In this document: positions 1-6,368 of the stretch, piece after piece
How positions within the stretch are numbered: the first letter of the stretch is position 1
Layout of the letters: the number at the start of each line of letters is the position of its first letter
DNA from: Bacteriovoracaceae bacterium UBA2428
GTDB taxonomy: Bacteria; Bdellovibrionota; UBA2428
Length of the DNA stretch: 6,390 nucleotides
NCBI GenBank assembly: GCA_002343545.1
Contig: DDRA01000005.1
Coordinates: 1 to 6,390, forward strand
Reading direction: 5' to 3'
Notes under the pieces: generated by a model
Databases searched by the model: none
The model's input: only the letters and a program-made list of their open reading frames with translations
What the model was told of the DNA's origin: nothing
Translations under genes and position numbers: made by a program

Positions 1-298
1 GTGGGGGCTCGAGGCGGGCGGGCTTGCCTTCCGTTCGCCCTCGCCGCGGGAACGCGGTTACTCCGTTCCCGTCCGCGTCCTGTACGCGCTTCCGGACGGA
101 GGCGCTCGCCTGGTGGGGGCCGACGTGGGGGCCCACTTCGTGCGATTCACGGAGGGAAATTGGCGGGTCGACGCCTCGGCCGTCTTCTTTTTGCAACGGG
201 CCTTCGCTTTTGGGGGCATCTGGGGAATCCGCGCCGGATTTGATTTCGTCCATTCCACGCGTTTCGCGTTAGAATTTCATGCGGGATGGTTCTTCTAA
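1..298 (+). CDS. C-terminal fragment of a probable outer-membrane beta-barrel protein (5' end outside the window)
   Basis: Reading from base 2, the frame is open for 98 codons to a TAA at 296-298; the start lies beyond the left edge. The visible part is rich in aromatic residues and glycine and alternates hydrophobic with polar residues, as amphipathic beta strands do (roughly residues 35-48, 53-64, 69-83 and 86-98 of the fragment). It ends in Phe, and hydrophobic or small residues occupy every second position back from it (F98, W96, A94, F92, L90, F88). That is the usual C-terminal signature of barrels inserted by the BAM machinery. Barrel identity is inferred from this pattern only; no named family is recognised. 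The next gene starts inside its last codons. A periplasmic beta-rich protein is the alternative. The reading frame is fairly secure, the function is not. Confidence 0.6.
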   Translation, partial: WGLEAGGLAFRSPSPRERGYSVPVRVLYALPDGGARLVGADVGAHFVRFTEGNWRVDASAVFFLQRAFAFGGIWGIRAGFDFVHSTRFALEFHAGWFF

Positions 299-702
299 GA
301 CGTAAGACGCGGGTCGCATGGGGGCTTTGGATTCTGGCTTACGCCTTTTCGGCGCTGGCCGCGCCGCCTTTGGATCTGACCGACCCGAACGCCTTGCCCG
401 ATCCGCAAGTCCGACCCAAGCCGCTCTCCGAGGCGGACATCGTTTTCGTCGACGACCCCAAGAATCCCAAGGCCGCGTCCATCGTCGTCGTGGGGGTTCC
501 CGGTCGGGCTCTGCCTTCGAGAAACGGAAAAATTTTGGGCGAAGTTAAGAAGGGCGATCCCGTTCAGCTGATACGTTCGTCGAAGGACGGTCGCTGGATC
601 GCGATCCGTCACATCGCGACGGGAAAACGTTACTGGGTTCCGCGCGGGGTCGTGCGAAGCGTACAACCTTCACAGCCGAAGACCGACAAGTCGGGAGACT
701 AG
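286..702 (+). CDS. Small secreted protein with a bacterial SH3-like domain
   Basis: This 138-residue protein has a Sec signal peptide: a basic n-region (RRKTR at 5-9), a hydrophobic stretch at 10-22 and a likely cleavage site after SALA (about residue 25). A proline- and aspartate-rich linker follows (26-62). Residues 66-126 then read as an SH3-like fold: a strand IVVVGVPGRALPSRNGK, the turn LGEVKKGDPVQLI, the RW pair at 103-104 in the usual 'GGWa-I' position, and YWVPRGVV at the end. Such domains in exported proteins often bind cell wall or protein partners; the ligand here is unknown. ATG 286 is the first usable start in this frame, because a stop lies at 241-243 and no ATG, GTG or TTG occurs between. 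It overlaps the upstream gene by 13 nt and lacks a strong Shine-Dalgarno, so it is probably translated by coupling. The 3' end overlaps the opposing amidohydrolase gene. Confidence 0.75.
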   Translation: MVLLRRKTRVAWGLWILAYAFSALAAPPLDLTDPNALPDPQVRPKPLSEADIVFVDDPKNPKAASIVVVGVPGRALPSRNGKILGEVKKGDPVQLIRSSKDGRWIAIRHIATGKRYWVPRGVVRSVQPSQPKTDKSGD

Positions 703-1488
703 CGCGTCGGCGAAGGCCTGAAGTTTGGCGAGGCCGCCGCGATCGAGCTCCCACGTCGCTTCGTTCATGTAGACTCCGCGATTCGCTTCGATCTGAAGCG
801 CGTGCAAACCTTCGGCCGGTCGTCCGAAGGCTTGCGTGATGCCTCCTCCCGAGTAGGGATCGTTGGGGCGGTAGGAGAGCCCCAGCGCTTCGGCCGCCTC
901 GCGTGAAGCTTCGAGGATCGCGCGTGCGCAGGCCCGGCCGTGGCAATCGCCCGGCACGATATCGGCACGCCGGCGGCCCGGGTCCGCGTGAAAGCCCGTG
1001 CCGAGCGAAGGCATCGAATGCCCGTCGATGAGGATGGCAAAGCCGAATTGCCGCTTGGCCCGGGCCAGTTCGCGTTCGATCCAGGCTCGGTAGGGGCGCC
1101 AGACGGCGTCGAGGAGGGCGCGGGCCTCCTCGGGCTTCAGCGGGCGTTCGAGCAGCTTCTCGCCGCGGGTCGATTCGTACCAGAAGAGCGTCTTTTGCGG
1201 CTCGGCACCCGGCTCGCCCGCGCCCTCGACGCTCAGCCGGCTGTACTGATCTTCGGCGCGGTTCAGGTCGATCGCGTAGCGATGAACGCGGGAGCGGACG
1301 AAGGGAAGTTCGAAGCTTTTCGCCGCGTTCTCCCACATGAGGTGGATTTCGTAGTCGACGTCGCGCAGAAAGCTTTCGCGCGGAAGCCGGCCCAAGTTCG
1401 CGCGCGAGGCCGGGTATTCGAGCCCGGCGTGCGGCACGCTGATGACGACGGGCGAGCGGAGACGCGTCGGACTGCGGGAATCGATCAA
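670..1488 (-). CDS. N-formylglutamate amidohydrolase-family protein
   Basis: This 272-residue protein carries the family's conserved blocks in order: SVPHAG at 17-22, AIDLNR at 72-77, IDGHSMPS at 154-161, DIVPGDCHGRAC at 176-187, NDPYSGGGIT at 209-218 and LQIEANRGVYM at 231-241. Characterised members are metal-dependent enzymes that split N-formyl-L-glutamate to formate and glutamate, the last step of one histidine-degradation route. No other hut gene is visible here, so the true substrate is uncertain. There is no signal peptide, so it is probably cytoplasmic. The start chosen is TTG at 1486-1488: a strong GAGGAGG sits 7 nt before it, and the first conserved block begins 16 residues later. 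The open frame continues upstream to 1944, but that part is arginine- and proline-rich shadow of batD. The TTG overlaps the batD stop as TTGA, implying translational coupling. The 3' end overlaps the convergent SH3 gene by 33 nt. Confidence 0.88.
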   Translation of the reverse strand: MIDSRSPTRLRSPVVISVPHAGLEYPASRANLGRLPRESFLRDVDYEIHLMWENAAKSFELPFVRSRVHRYAIDLNRAEDQYSRLSVEGAGEPGAEPQKTLFWYESTRGEKLLERPLKPEEARALLDAVWRPYRAWIERELARAKRQFGFAILIDGHSMPSLGTGFHADPGRRRADIVPGDCHGRACARAILEASREAAEALGLSYRPNDPYSGGGITQAFGRPAEGLHALQIEANRGVYMNEATWELDRGGLAKLQAFADALVSRLVGLRL

Positions 1489-3449
1489 GCTTCGTCCTCC
1501 TCGTCTTCGGGGACCGGGGGCGGCGGCAAGGCGCTCACGATCGTCGAGACGAGCGACTGGGCCTTGTCGAAGGCGCGCGAAGTGTCCGAGGAATCCTGTC
1601 CGCCGGTGAAGCGGACGACGTCGAGGTCGGAGAGCAAGCGGCGAAGCGGATCGAGCGACTTGTGGTGCTCGGGATGCAGGCGTTCGCGCAAAGCGCCCAT
1701 GAGCTCGTCGCGCGAAGATTCCCCGTGCAGGTCGGGTCGGCCGAGCGCGCCCGCGAGTCGCTCGCGGATCCATTGGTCCGCGAGGACGGCGACGGCCTTG
1801 GCCGAAGGTTGCTTGAGTTCCTTCAAGCGCTTGGCCGTGCGTTCCCAGGGCGCGCGCCGGTAGAGGGCCTCGGTCGAGTCGTCCTGGCGCCGACGGGCGA
1901 AGAGGAAGGCGAGCGCCGCGTAGAGCAAGGTCTGCAGCCCCCACGCGAAGGGACCCGCGACGAGCGAACGATCTCCGATCGCCGAGACGGGGACGAACTT
2001 GGGGGCCTGGGCCGGCAGCTCGGCGAAAGCCGGAGCGGCGGGCGCGGCCGGGTCGGTCGGCGCGGAACCGGGAGCCCCGCCTTCGACCTGCAGGGCGAAG
2101 CCGGGGAGTTGGATGTCGACGTAACGTTCTTGGCTCGGATCGAAGTAGGTCCAGCGGAGCTCCTTGATCTCGAGGAGCCCGGCGCGCTTGGGGAGCAGGA
2201 TGTACTCGAAGGTTTTGCCGCCTTCGCCGCTTTCGTCGAATTTGTAAGCGCCGCGAGCGGGCTGGGCCTCGACGTGATCGGGCAGGCCGAGGTCCGGTTC
2301 CTGGATCGCGCCGAGGTTGCCGCGTCCCCTCAACGTGAGCGTGACGTTGAAGGGTTGCTCGACCTTGAGCCCGCCCGTCGGCCAGGCCGCGCTCATGGTG
2401 AAGCGACCGACCGCGCCCGTGAAGGCGGAGCCCTCCGGGGCGGGCGGCAGGGGTCGCGCTTCGATCTCGACGGGCCGGGTGAACTTCTGCGTGCGGATGC
2501 CCATGATCTCGCGCGGGTCGATGGGTTGCCCGAGCATGATGCGCGCGTTGCGCTCCTCGGCCGTCATGACGAAGTTTGCGCGGAGGGACATGGGCTCGAT
2601 CGTGAGTTTCCCGGGCTTGAGCGGGAAGACGGCGTAGCGAATGAGTTCGGACCGCAGGAAGGCCGCGCCGTCGAGCTCGGTCGGCGTGCGCGTGAAGATT
2701 TTCGGCACGACGAGGTTTTCCTTCAGGAAGCCTTTGAAGTCGGGAAACTTGGAAACCTCGGGATCGCTGACGACGGGGCTCCGTTCGTACATGGCGTAGC
2801 TGATCTGGATCTGCTCGCCGACGTAGACGCTCCGTTTATCGGCTTCGGCGCGGATGAAGAAGGTCTCCCGGCGTTGCGTGTCGGTCAGCCCTTCGGCGCG
2901 CGGTAGGCTCGGCAACACGTTCGAGAAACCCGGCGGGACCGCCGGCCGCGAGGGCGGCGGCTCGGCGGCCGGCGCTTCGAGGTCGTTGTTCGGATCGAGC
3001 GGGTTCACGCGTTTGGCGTCGGCGACGGGCGAGCGGGGGCGTGACTGCACGCCCCCGGGAAGCCGCTCGACCTCGACGAAGATCTCGGGCGTCGCGTAAC
3101 GGGTCGAGTCCACGAAGAAGTCGAGCGCGGGCACGCGCAGCCGACCGGCGCGCAGGGGCTTCAGGTAGAAGGTCGTGTCGAAGGTCTGCCGCTGGGTGAT
3201 CTGTCCGTTCTGGATGATCTCGACGGCATTCTTGTGCGGAAAATGCTGCGTCAGCTCCCAGTCGGCGAGAACCGGGAGCTTGGGCGGCGTGACGACCTCG
3301 CGTCCGACGTAGGTCACGATGTAGTTGACCTTGACCGTTTCGCCATTGCGACTGACCTTGGGATCGACCGAGACGGCGACCTGTGGCCGCGCCGCGTACG
3401 CCGCGTTCGCGGACAGGACGGCCGTGGTGAACATCGCGAAGGGTCTCAT
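1485..3449 (-). CDS. batD: BatD family membrane protein
   Basis: This 654-residue protein has a Sec signal peptide (hydrophobic 4-18, AYA before a cleavage near 19-20), a large periplasmic part, one transmembrane helix at about 497-518 followed by RRR, and a cytoplasmic tail that ends in a proline run and an acidic EDEEDEA. The opening VSVDPKVSRNGETVKVNY (26-43) and the later YLKPLRAGRLRVPALDF are typical of BatD ('oxygen tolerance') proteins. The periplasmic part seems to hold three related beta-sandwich units, with starts at about 33, 208 and 361, each later followed by an 'L-x-P-(x)-aG-x-L-x-I'-like strand. A Pro/Ala-rich linker spans 130-185. BatD is thought to act with the VWA proteins BatA and BatB at the inner membrane; its biochemical role is unknown. 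ATG 3449 is preferred over an in-frame TTG at 3470: it has GAAGG 5 nt before it and gives a clean signal peptide. The gene starts 14 nt after batB ends. Confidence 0.88.
   Translation of the reverse strand: MRPFAMFTTAVLSANAAYAARPQVAVSVDPKVSRNGETVKVNYIVTYVGREVVTPPKLPVLADWELTQHFPHKNAVEIIQNGQITQRQTFDTTFYLKPLRAGRLRVPALDFFVDSTRYATPEIFVEVERLPGGVQSRPRSPVADAKRVNPLDPNNDLEAPAAEPPPSRPAVPPGFSNVLPSLPRAEGLTDTQRRETFFIRAEADKRSVYVGEQIQISYAMYERSPVVSDPEVSKFPDFKGFLKENLVVPKIFTRTPTELDGAAFLRSELIRYAVFPLKPGKLTIEPMSLRANFVMTAEERNARIMLGQPIDPREIMGIRTQKFTRPVEIEARPLPPAPEGSAFTGAVGRFTMSAAWPTGGLKVEQPFNVTLTLRGRGNLGAIQEPDLGLPDHVEAQPARGAYKFDESGEGGKTFEYILLPKRAGLLEIKELRWTYFDPSQERYVDIQLPGFALQVEGGAPGSAPTDPAAPAAPAFAELPAQAPKFVPVSAIGDRSLVAGPFAWGLQTLLYAALAFLFARRRQDDSTEALYRRAPWERTAKRLKELKQPSAKAVAVLADQWIRERLAGALGRPDLHGESSRDELMGALRERLHPEHHKSLDPLRRLLSDLDVVRFTGGQDSSDTSRAFDKAQSLVSTIVSALPPPPVPEDEEDEA
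1496..1502 (-). promoter_or_regulatory. Strong ribosome-binding site of the amidohydrolase, decides a TTG start
   Basis: GAGGAGG on the minus strand lies 7 nt before TTG 1488, within the codons for the acidic tail of BatD. It is the strongest Shine-Dalgarno in the window and the main reason to accept a TTG start. The same bases also code for Glu/Asp, so part of the match could come from the acidic tail alone. Confidence 0.75.
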
Positions 3450-3454
3450 GCGAG

Positions 3455-3459
3455 CCTTC
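3455..3459 (-). promoter_or_regulatory. Ribosome-binding site of batD, decides its start
   Basis: GAAGG on the minus strand lies 5 nt before ATG 3449. The competing in-frame TTG at 3470 is preceded by CGACAAACC, which has no Shine-Dalgarno, so the ATG is preferred. Confidence 0.65.
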
Positions 3460-3463
3460 GATT

Positions 3464-5356
3464 CTACCAAGGTTTGTCGCGTTGGGGGCCCTTGCCCGTC
3501 GAACGGAAGTCGCGTTGGTTTTGACGTTGCTGTTCCTTGGCCTGCTCTTGTGCCTTGCGTCGTTGGACCTGGCGTTCTTCACCGCTCACGCTCTCGAGGA
3601 TCTGCTTGGCTTGGTCTTCGCTCACGTCCGTGCCCGAATACTTGGGTTTGGAGTTCCCGCGCTCGGTGTAGTTCTGCTTGCCCTCTTCGGGTTTGTCCTT
3701 GGCTTCGGACTCTCCGCCCCCGCCGCCGCCTCCGCCGCCTTGACCGGACTCGGACTTCGCGAGCAGCCGCGTGATGTTGTCGCGCGCGGACTGCGACAGC
3801 GTGTCCTTGGCGTCCACCCCGTCTACGGCGCGGTAGTAGTTCAGAAGCGCGTCGGGCTTCTTCTCGGCGAGCTCGTGGCTTTGGCCGAGTTGAAAGTGCA
3901 GGCGTCGACGGAGCTCCTTCGAGCTCGGGTCCTTCGGGTCGACTTCTTGGAGGAGTTTCTCGAAGGTCTTCGTGGCGGCCTCGAGTTTCGTCGACTCGGG
4001 CTTTTCCCCCTCGGAGCGCGGGAAAGCGCCGTAGAGACGCGACACGGCCCAGTTGTAGCGGGCCCAGAAGTCCGCGGAAGACTCGGCGAGGGCTTCGTCG
4101 TAGCGCGACTCGGCGAGGGGAAGGTCGCCGTCCTCGAAGGCCCGGCGCGCGCGTCCGCTCTTGAAGACCAACCACGGGTTGGGGGCCGAAGCGGTCGAGG
4201 AGATCGGCGCGGGTTTCGGCGGCGGGACGTGTTTGGCGTCTTGGGCGCGGGCGTCGCGCGCCGAGAAGCCCGCGAGTGAGAGCAGCAAGAGCAGCGTCTT
4301 GGCTCCCGCGCGGAAAAGCTTGGTCTCGGTCAGGACGAAGTCGAGAAGCAGCAAGATCCAGCCGATGAGAAGCGGGATCTGGAAGCGCTCTTCGCGATCG
4401 AGCTGCGTGCCGGCTTCCTTGCTGTCGCGCTTGAAGTCGGCGATGGATTTTTCGAAGTCTTTCCAGGCGTCGATGCCGCTCGAAAGGTCGAAGACCTTGC
4501 CGCCGGTTTTTTCGGCGATCTCCTGGAGGCCCTTGGGGTCGGCCTTCGATACGGCGGGCTTGCCGGTCTTCGGGTCTTGGATGTAACCCGTGAGCTGGCC
4601 GCGGTCGCGGAGCGGCATCCGACCGCCTTGCCGCGTTCCCGCGAGAAAACCGTAGACGGGAATGCCGAGTTTCTCGGCGCGGGCGAGCGCGCCGTTCTGG
4701 TCGTTCGTCGTGTCCTCGCCGTCGGTGAAGAGCACGATGAGCCGCGCCGACTCGTCGAGGAAGAGCGATTCGCGGTTGCGCTCGTTCAGGCCGAGCGCGC
4801 CGAGACAGGTCTCGACGGCGGCCCCGAGATTCGTCGCCTGGTCGCTCACGAAGCTCGGGTCGAGCGGGTCGAGAAAGCTGAGGAGCGCGGCGTGGTCGTT
4901 CGAGAGCGGCGCGGCCTGGAAGGCCGTGCCCGCGAACGCGACGATCGAGGCGCGGTCGCCGCCGAGTCGGGGTAGCGCGATGGAAAGCTGATTCTTCACG
5001 TACTGGAGACGGCTCGGCATCATGTCCTCGGCGAGCATGCTGCGCGAGATGTCGACGGCGACGCAAAGGTCGAGGCCCTCGGCCTTCACGGTGTGGGCCT
5101 TCTGACCCCACTGCGGACCGATGAGCGCGACGAGCACGCAGAAGGTGCCGAGCAGGTAGAGGGCCGTCTTGAGCGGACGGTTCACCGGGACTTCGCTGCC
5201 GCCGAGCTTGCCGCGCCCGAGCTTTTCGACGCCGAGGAACTTCAGGAATTCGCGGCGCACGCGGGCGGTCTGGATCATCGCGAGGACGATGATGACGAGG
5301 CCCACGAAAAACCCCATGTACTCGAGGTGCGAGAAGGAGACGCCGAAGCGGTTCAT
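3464..5356 (-). CDS. batB: BatB VWA protein fused to a BatC-like TPR domain
   Basis: This 630-residue protein starts with two transmembrane helices (about 14-29 and 63-81), separated by an Arg/Lys-rich loop that should be cytoplasmic. A VWA domain (about 94-310) follows with a complete MIDAS: D102-x-S104-x-S106, T175 and D212. A third helix spans about 326-343. Then comes a second hydrophobic stretch (354-365) with an A-R-A signal-peptidase-like site at 369-371. Beyond it are TPR-like helices (about 400-440, 457-472 and 480-532), nine glycines at 540-548, the block VSEDQAKQILESVSGEERQV at 578-597 that resembles the C-terminus of BatC proteins, and a Gln/Arg/Lys-rich tail. BatB alone usually ends near the third helix, so this is read as a BatB-BatC fusion. 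By the positive-inside rule both the VWA and TPR parts face the periplasm. The ATG at 5356 has AGGAG 9 nt upstream; the gene lies 13 nt after batA. Confidence 0.88.
   Translation of the reverse strand: MNRFGVSFSHLEYMGFFVGLVIIVLAMIQTARVRREFLKFLGVEKLGRGKLGGSEVPVNRPLKTALYLLGTFCVLVALIGPQWGQKAHTVKAEGLDLCVAVDISRSMLAEDMMPSRLQYVKNQLSIALPRLGGDRASIVAFAGTAFQAAPLSNDHAALLSFLDPLDPSFVSDQATNLGAAVETCLGALGLNERNRESLFLDESARLIVLFTDGEDTTNDQNGALARAEKLGIPVYGFLAGTRQGGRMPLRDRGQLTGYIQDPKTGKPAVSKADPKGLQEIAEKTGGKVFDLSSGIDAWKDFEKSIADFKRDSKEAGTQLDREERFQIPLLIGWILLLLDFVLTETKLFRAGAKTLLLLLSLAGFSARDARAQDAKHVPPPKPAPISSTASAPNPWLVFKSGRARRAFEDGDLPLAESRYDEALAESSADFWARYNWAVSRLYGAFPRSEGEKPESTKLEAATKTFEKLLQEVDPKDPSSKELRRRLHFQLGQSHELAEKKPDALLNYYRAVDGVDAKDTLSQSARDNITRLLAKSESGQGGGGGGGGGESEAKDKPEEGKQNYTERGNSKPKYSGTDVSEDQAKQILESVSGEERQVQRRKAQEQAKEQQRQNQRDFRSTGKGPQRDKPW
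3713..3739 (-). repeat. Gly-codon tract in batB (nine glycines)
   Basis: Nine consecutive GGN codons (GGC, GGA and GGG mixed) encode Gly540-548 between the TPR segment and the C-terminal BatC-like block. It is a flexible linker. The codons are impure, which lowers the chance of slippage but leaves it possible. Confidence 0.8.
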
Positions 5357-5365
5357 GCGTGGGTT

Positions 5366-5372
5366 CTCCTCA
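5366..5372 (-). promoter_or_regulatory. Ribosome-binding site of batB, overlapping the batA stop
   Basis: TGAGGAG on the minus strand contains the batA stop codon (TGA, 5370-5372) and a good AGGAG Shine-Dalgarno 9 nt before ATG 5356. Ribosomes ending batA would therefore sit on the batB initiation site, which suggests coupled translation. Confidence 0.75.
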
Positions 5373-6368
5373 AGGCAACTTCCTCCAGCGCGTGTTGAGC
5401 GCGAAGCCTTCGAGCAGGAGCAAGAGCGCGCAGGCGACGATCCACGGCCAGGCCAGCTCGCCGTAGCGTACGAGGGTGTTCGACTCGACCTTCGTCTTCT
5501 CGAGGCGATCGATCGTCGAGAAGATCTGCTCGAGCATGCCGTCTTCGTCGGCGCGGAAGAAACGGCCGCCCGTGCGGGTCGCGACGCCCTGGAGCAGCTC
5601 GTCGTTGATCGCGTCCGTGAGTTGTTGCCAGCGTGTCAGCGGCGTACCGTCCGGTAAGGTGTGCGTAAGGGGGAACTGCGTGATGCCGCGTTTGCCCATC
5701 CCGATCGTGTAGATCTTCACGCCGTAACCCTTCGCGAGTTCGGCCGCGGTTTCGGGGTCGACGCTCCCCATGTTGTTGTCGCCGTCGGTCACGAGGATGA
5801 CGATGCGGCTCTTCGCGCGCGAGTTGCGCAGGTGCGACACGGCGACGGCGAGGGACTGGCCGATGGCCGTCCCGTCCTGAAGTCCTTCGTTCGAGGAGCG
5901 GTTGAGGGCGTCCTTGAGGACCTTATGGTCGTTCGTGAGCGGAACCGCGAGGAAGGCTTCGCCGCTGAAGAGGACGAGCCCGATGCGGTCGTCCACGCGC
6001 CGATCCACGAACTCCGCCACGGTCCGCAACGCCACCGAGCGGCGATTGGGACGGAAGTCGACGGCCTCCATGGACTTCGAGAGGTCGAAGCTGATGATGA
6101 TGTCGACGGCCTCGACCGTGCGCTTCTCTTTCTTGAACATCTCTTGCGGCCGGGCGATCGCCACGAGGCCGGCGATGAGGGCGGCCGCGCGCAGGAAATA
6201 GTGGACCTTGAAGGGGGTCGGCAGCCGAAAGCGCGGTCGCTGATCGATCCAGCTTGCCGTCGGGTAATCGAGCCGGCTGCGTCGGCGCACGCCCCAGCGC
6301 CAAGCCACGAAGAGCGCGGCTAGGAGCAACAAGCCGAGTCCGAAGGCTTCCGGATTCGCGAAGATCAT
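5370..6368 (-). CDS. batA: BatA VWA-domain membrane protein
   Basis: This 332-residue protein has the standard BatA layout and length. Two N-terminal helices (about 8-22 and 58-73) are joined by a strongly basic loop (WGVRRRSR and onward), so the domain after them should be periplasmic. The VWA domain (about 87-290) has an intact MIDAS: D95-L-S97-K-S99, T167 and D195 in VTDGDNN. The family block ATRTGGRFFRADEDGMLEQI (263-282) and the nearby IDRLEKTK are typical of BatA. A C-terminal helix at 305-322 ends with RWRK inside. A divalent metal at the MIDAS would mediate protein contacts, probably with BatB or BatD. The aerotolerance role known from Bacteroides may not apply here. ATG 6368 is supported by GAAGGG 6 nt upstream. 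Its stop TGA is part of the TGAGGAG that serves as the batB ribosome-binding site. Confidence 0.92.
   Translation of the reverse strand: MIFANPEAFGLGLLLLAALFVAWRWGVRRRSRLDYPTASWIDQRPRFRLPTPFKVHYFLRAAALIAGLVAIARPQEMFKKEKRTVEAVDIIISFDLSKSMEAVDFRPNRRSVALRTVAEFVDRRVDDRIGLVLFSGEAFLAVPLTNDHKVLKDALNRSSNEGLQDGTAIGQSLAVAVSHLRNSRAKSRIVILVTDGDNNMGSVDPETAAELAKGYGVKIYTIGMGKRGITQFPLTHTLPDGTPLTRWQQLTDAINDELLQGVATRTGGRFFRADEDGMLEQIFSTIDRLEKTKVESNTLVRYGELAWPWIVACALLLLLEGFALNTRWRKLP

Noticed and set aside
240..275. Possible promoter before the SH3 gene (TTGATT at 240-245, TAGAAT at 270-275)
   Set aside because: The -10-like box is fair, but the spacing of 24 nt is too long, no better -35 is present, and the site lies inside the upstream coding region.
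703..760. Weak inverted repeat (GGCC...GGCC) after the SH3 gene stop as a terminator
   Set aside because: The stem is only about four pairs, has no T-run, and lies within amidohydrolase codons.
940..1863. Plus-strand open frame of 307 codons opposite the amidohydrolase and batD
   Set aside because: It crosses the boundary of two well-supported minus-strand genes and has no family features.
1489..1944. N-terminal extension of the amidohydrolase up to an ATG at 1944
   Set aside because: The extra 152 residues are Arg/Pro/Ala-rich with no family similarity and lie wholly on batD codons in another frame. The GAGGAGG before TTG 1488 gives a much better start.
1662..2906. Long plus-strand open frame of 414 codons opposite batD
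   Set aside because: It is a shadow of batD: low-complexity Arg/Gly/Glu-rich composition, no recognisable domain. Long antisense frames are expected in GC-rich coding DNA.
3450..3470. batD start at TTG 3470
   Set aside because: It lacks a Shine-Dalgarno, overlaps the end of batB and places seven polar residues before a good signal peptide. ATG 3449 has GAAGG at the right spacing.
3482..4279. Plus-strand frame of 265 codons with leucine-rich stretches opposite batB
   Set aside because: The leucine runs arise from antisense reading of Gln/Lys/Glu codons. No membrane family is recognised and it is fully overlapped by batB.
3579..5111. Minus-strand open frame of 510 codons in another frame of batB
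   Set aside because: It is almost entirely Arg/Pro/Ala, the mark of a frame-shifted GC-rich gene, while the batB frame shows a full VWA domain.
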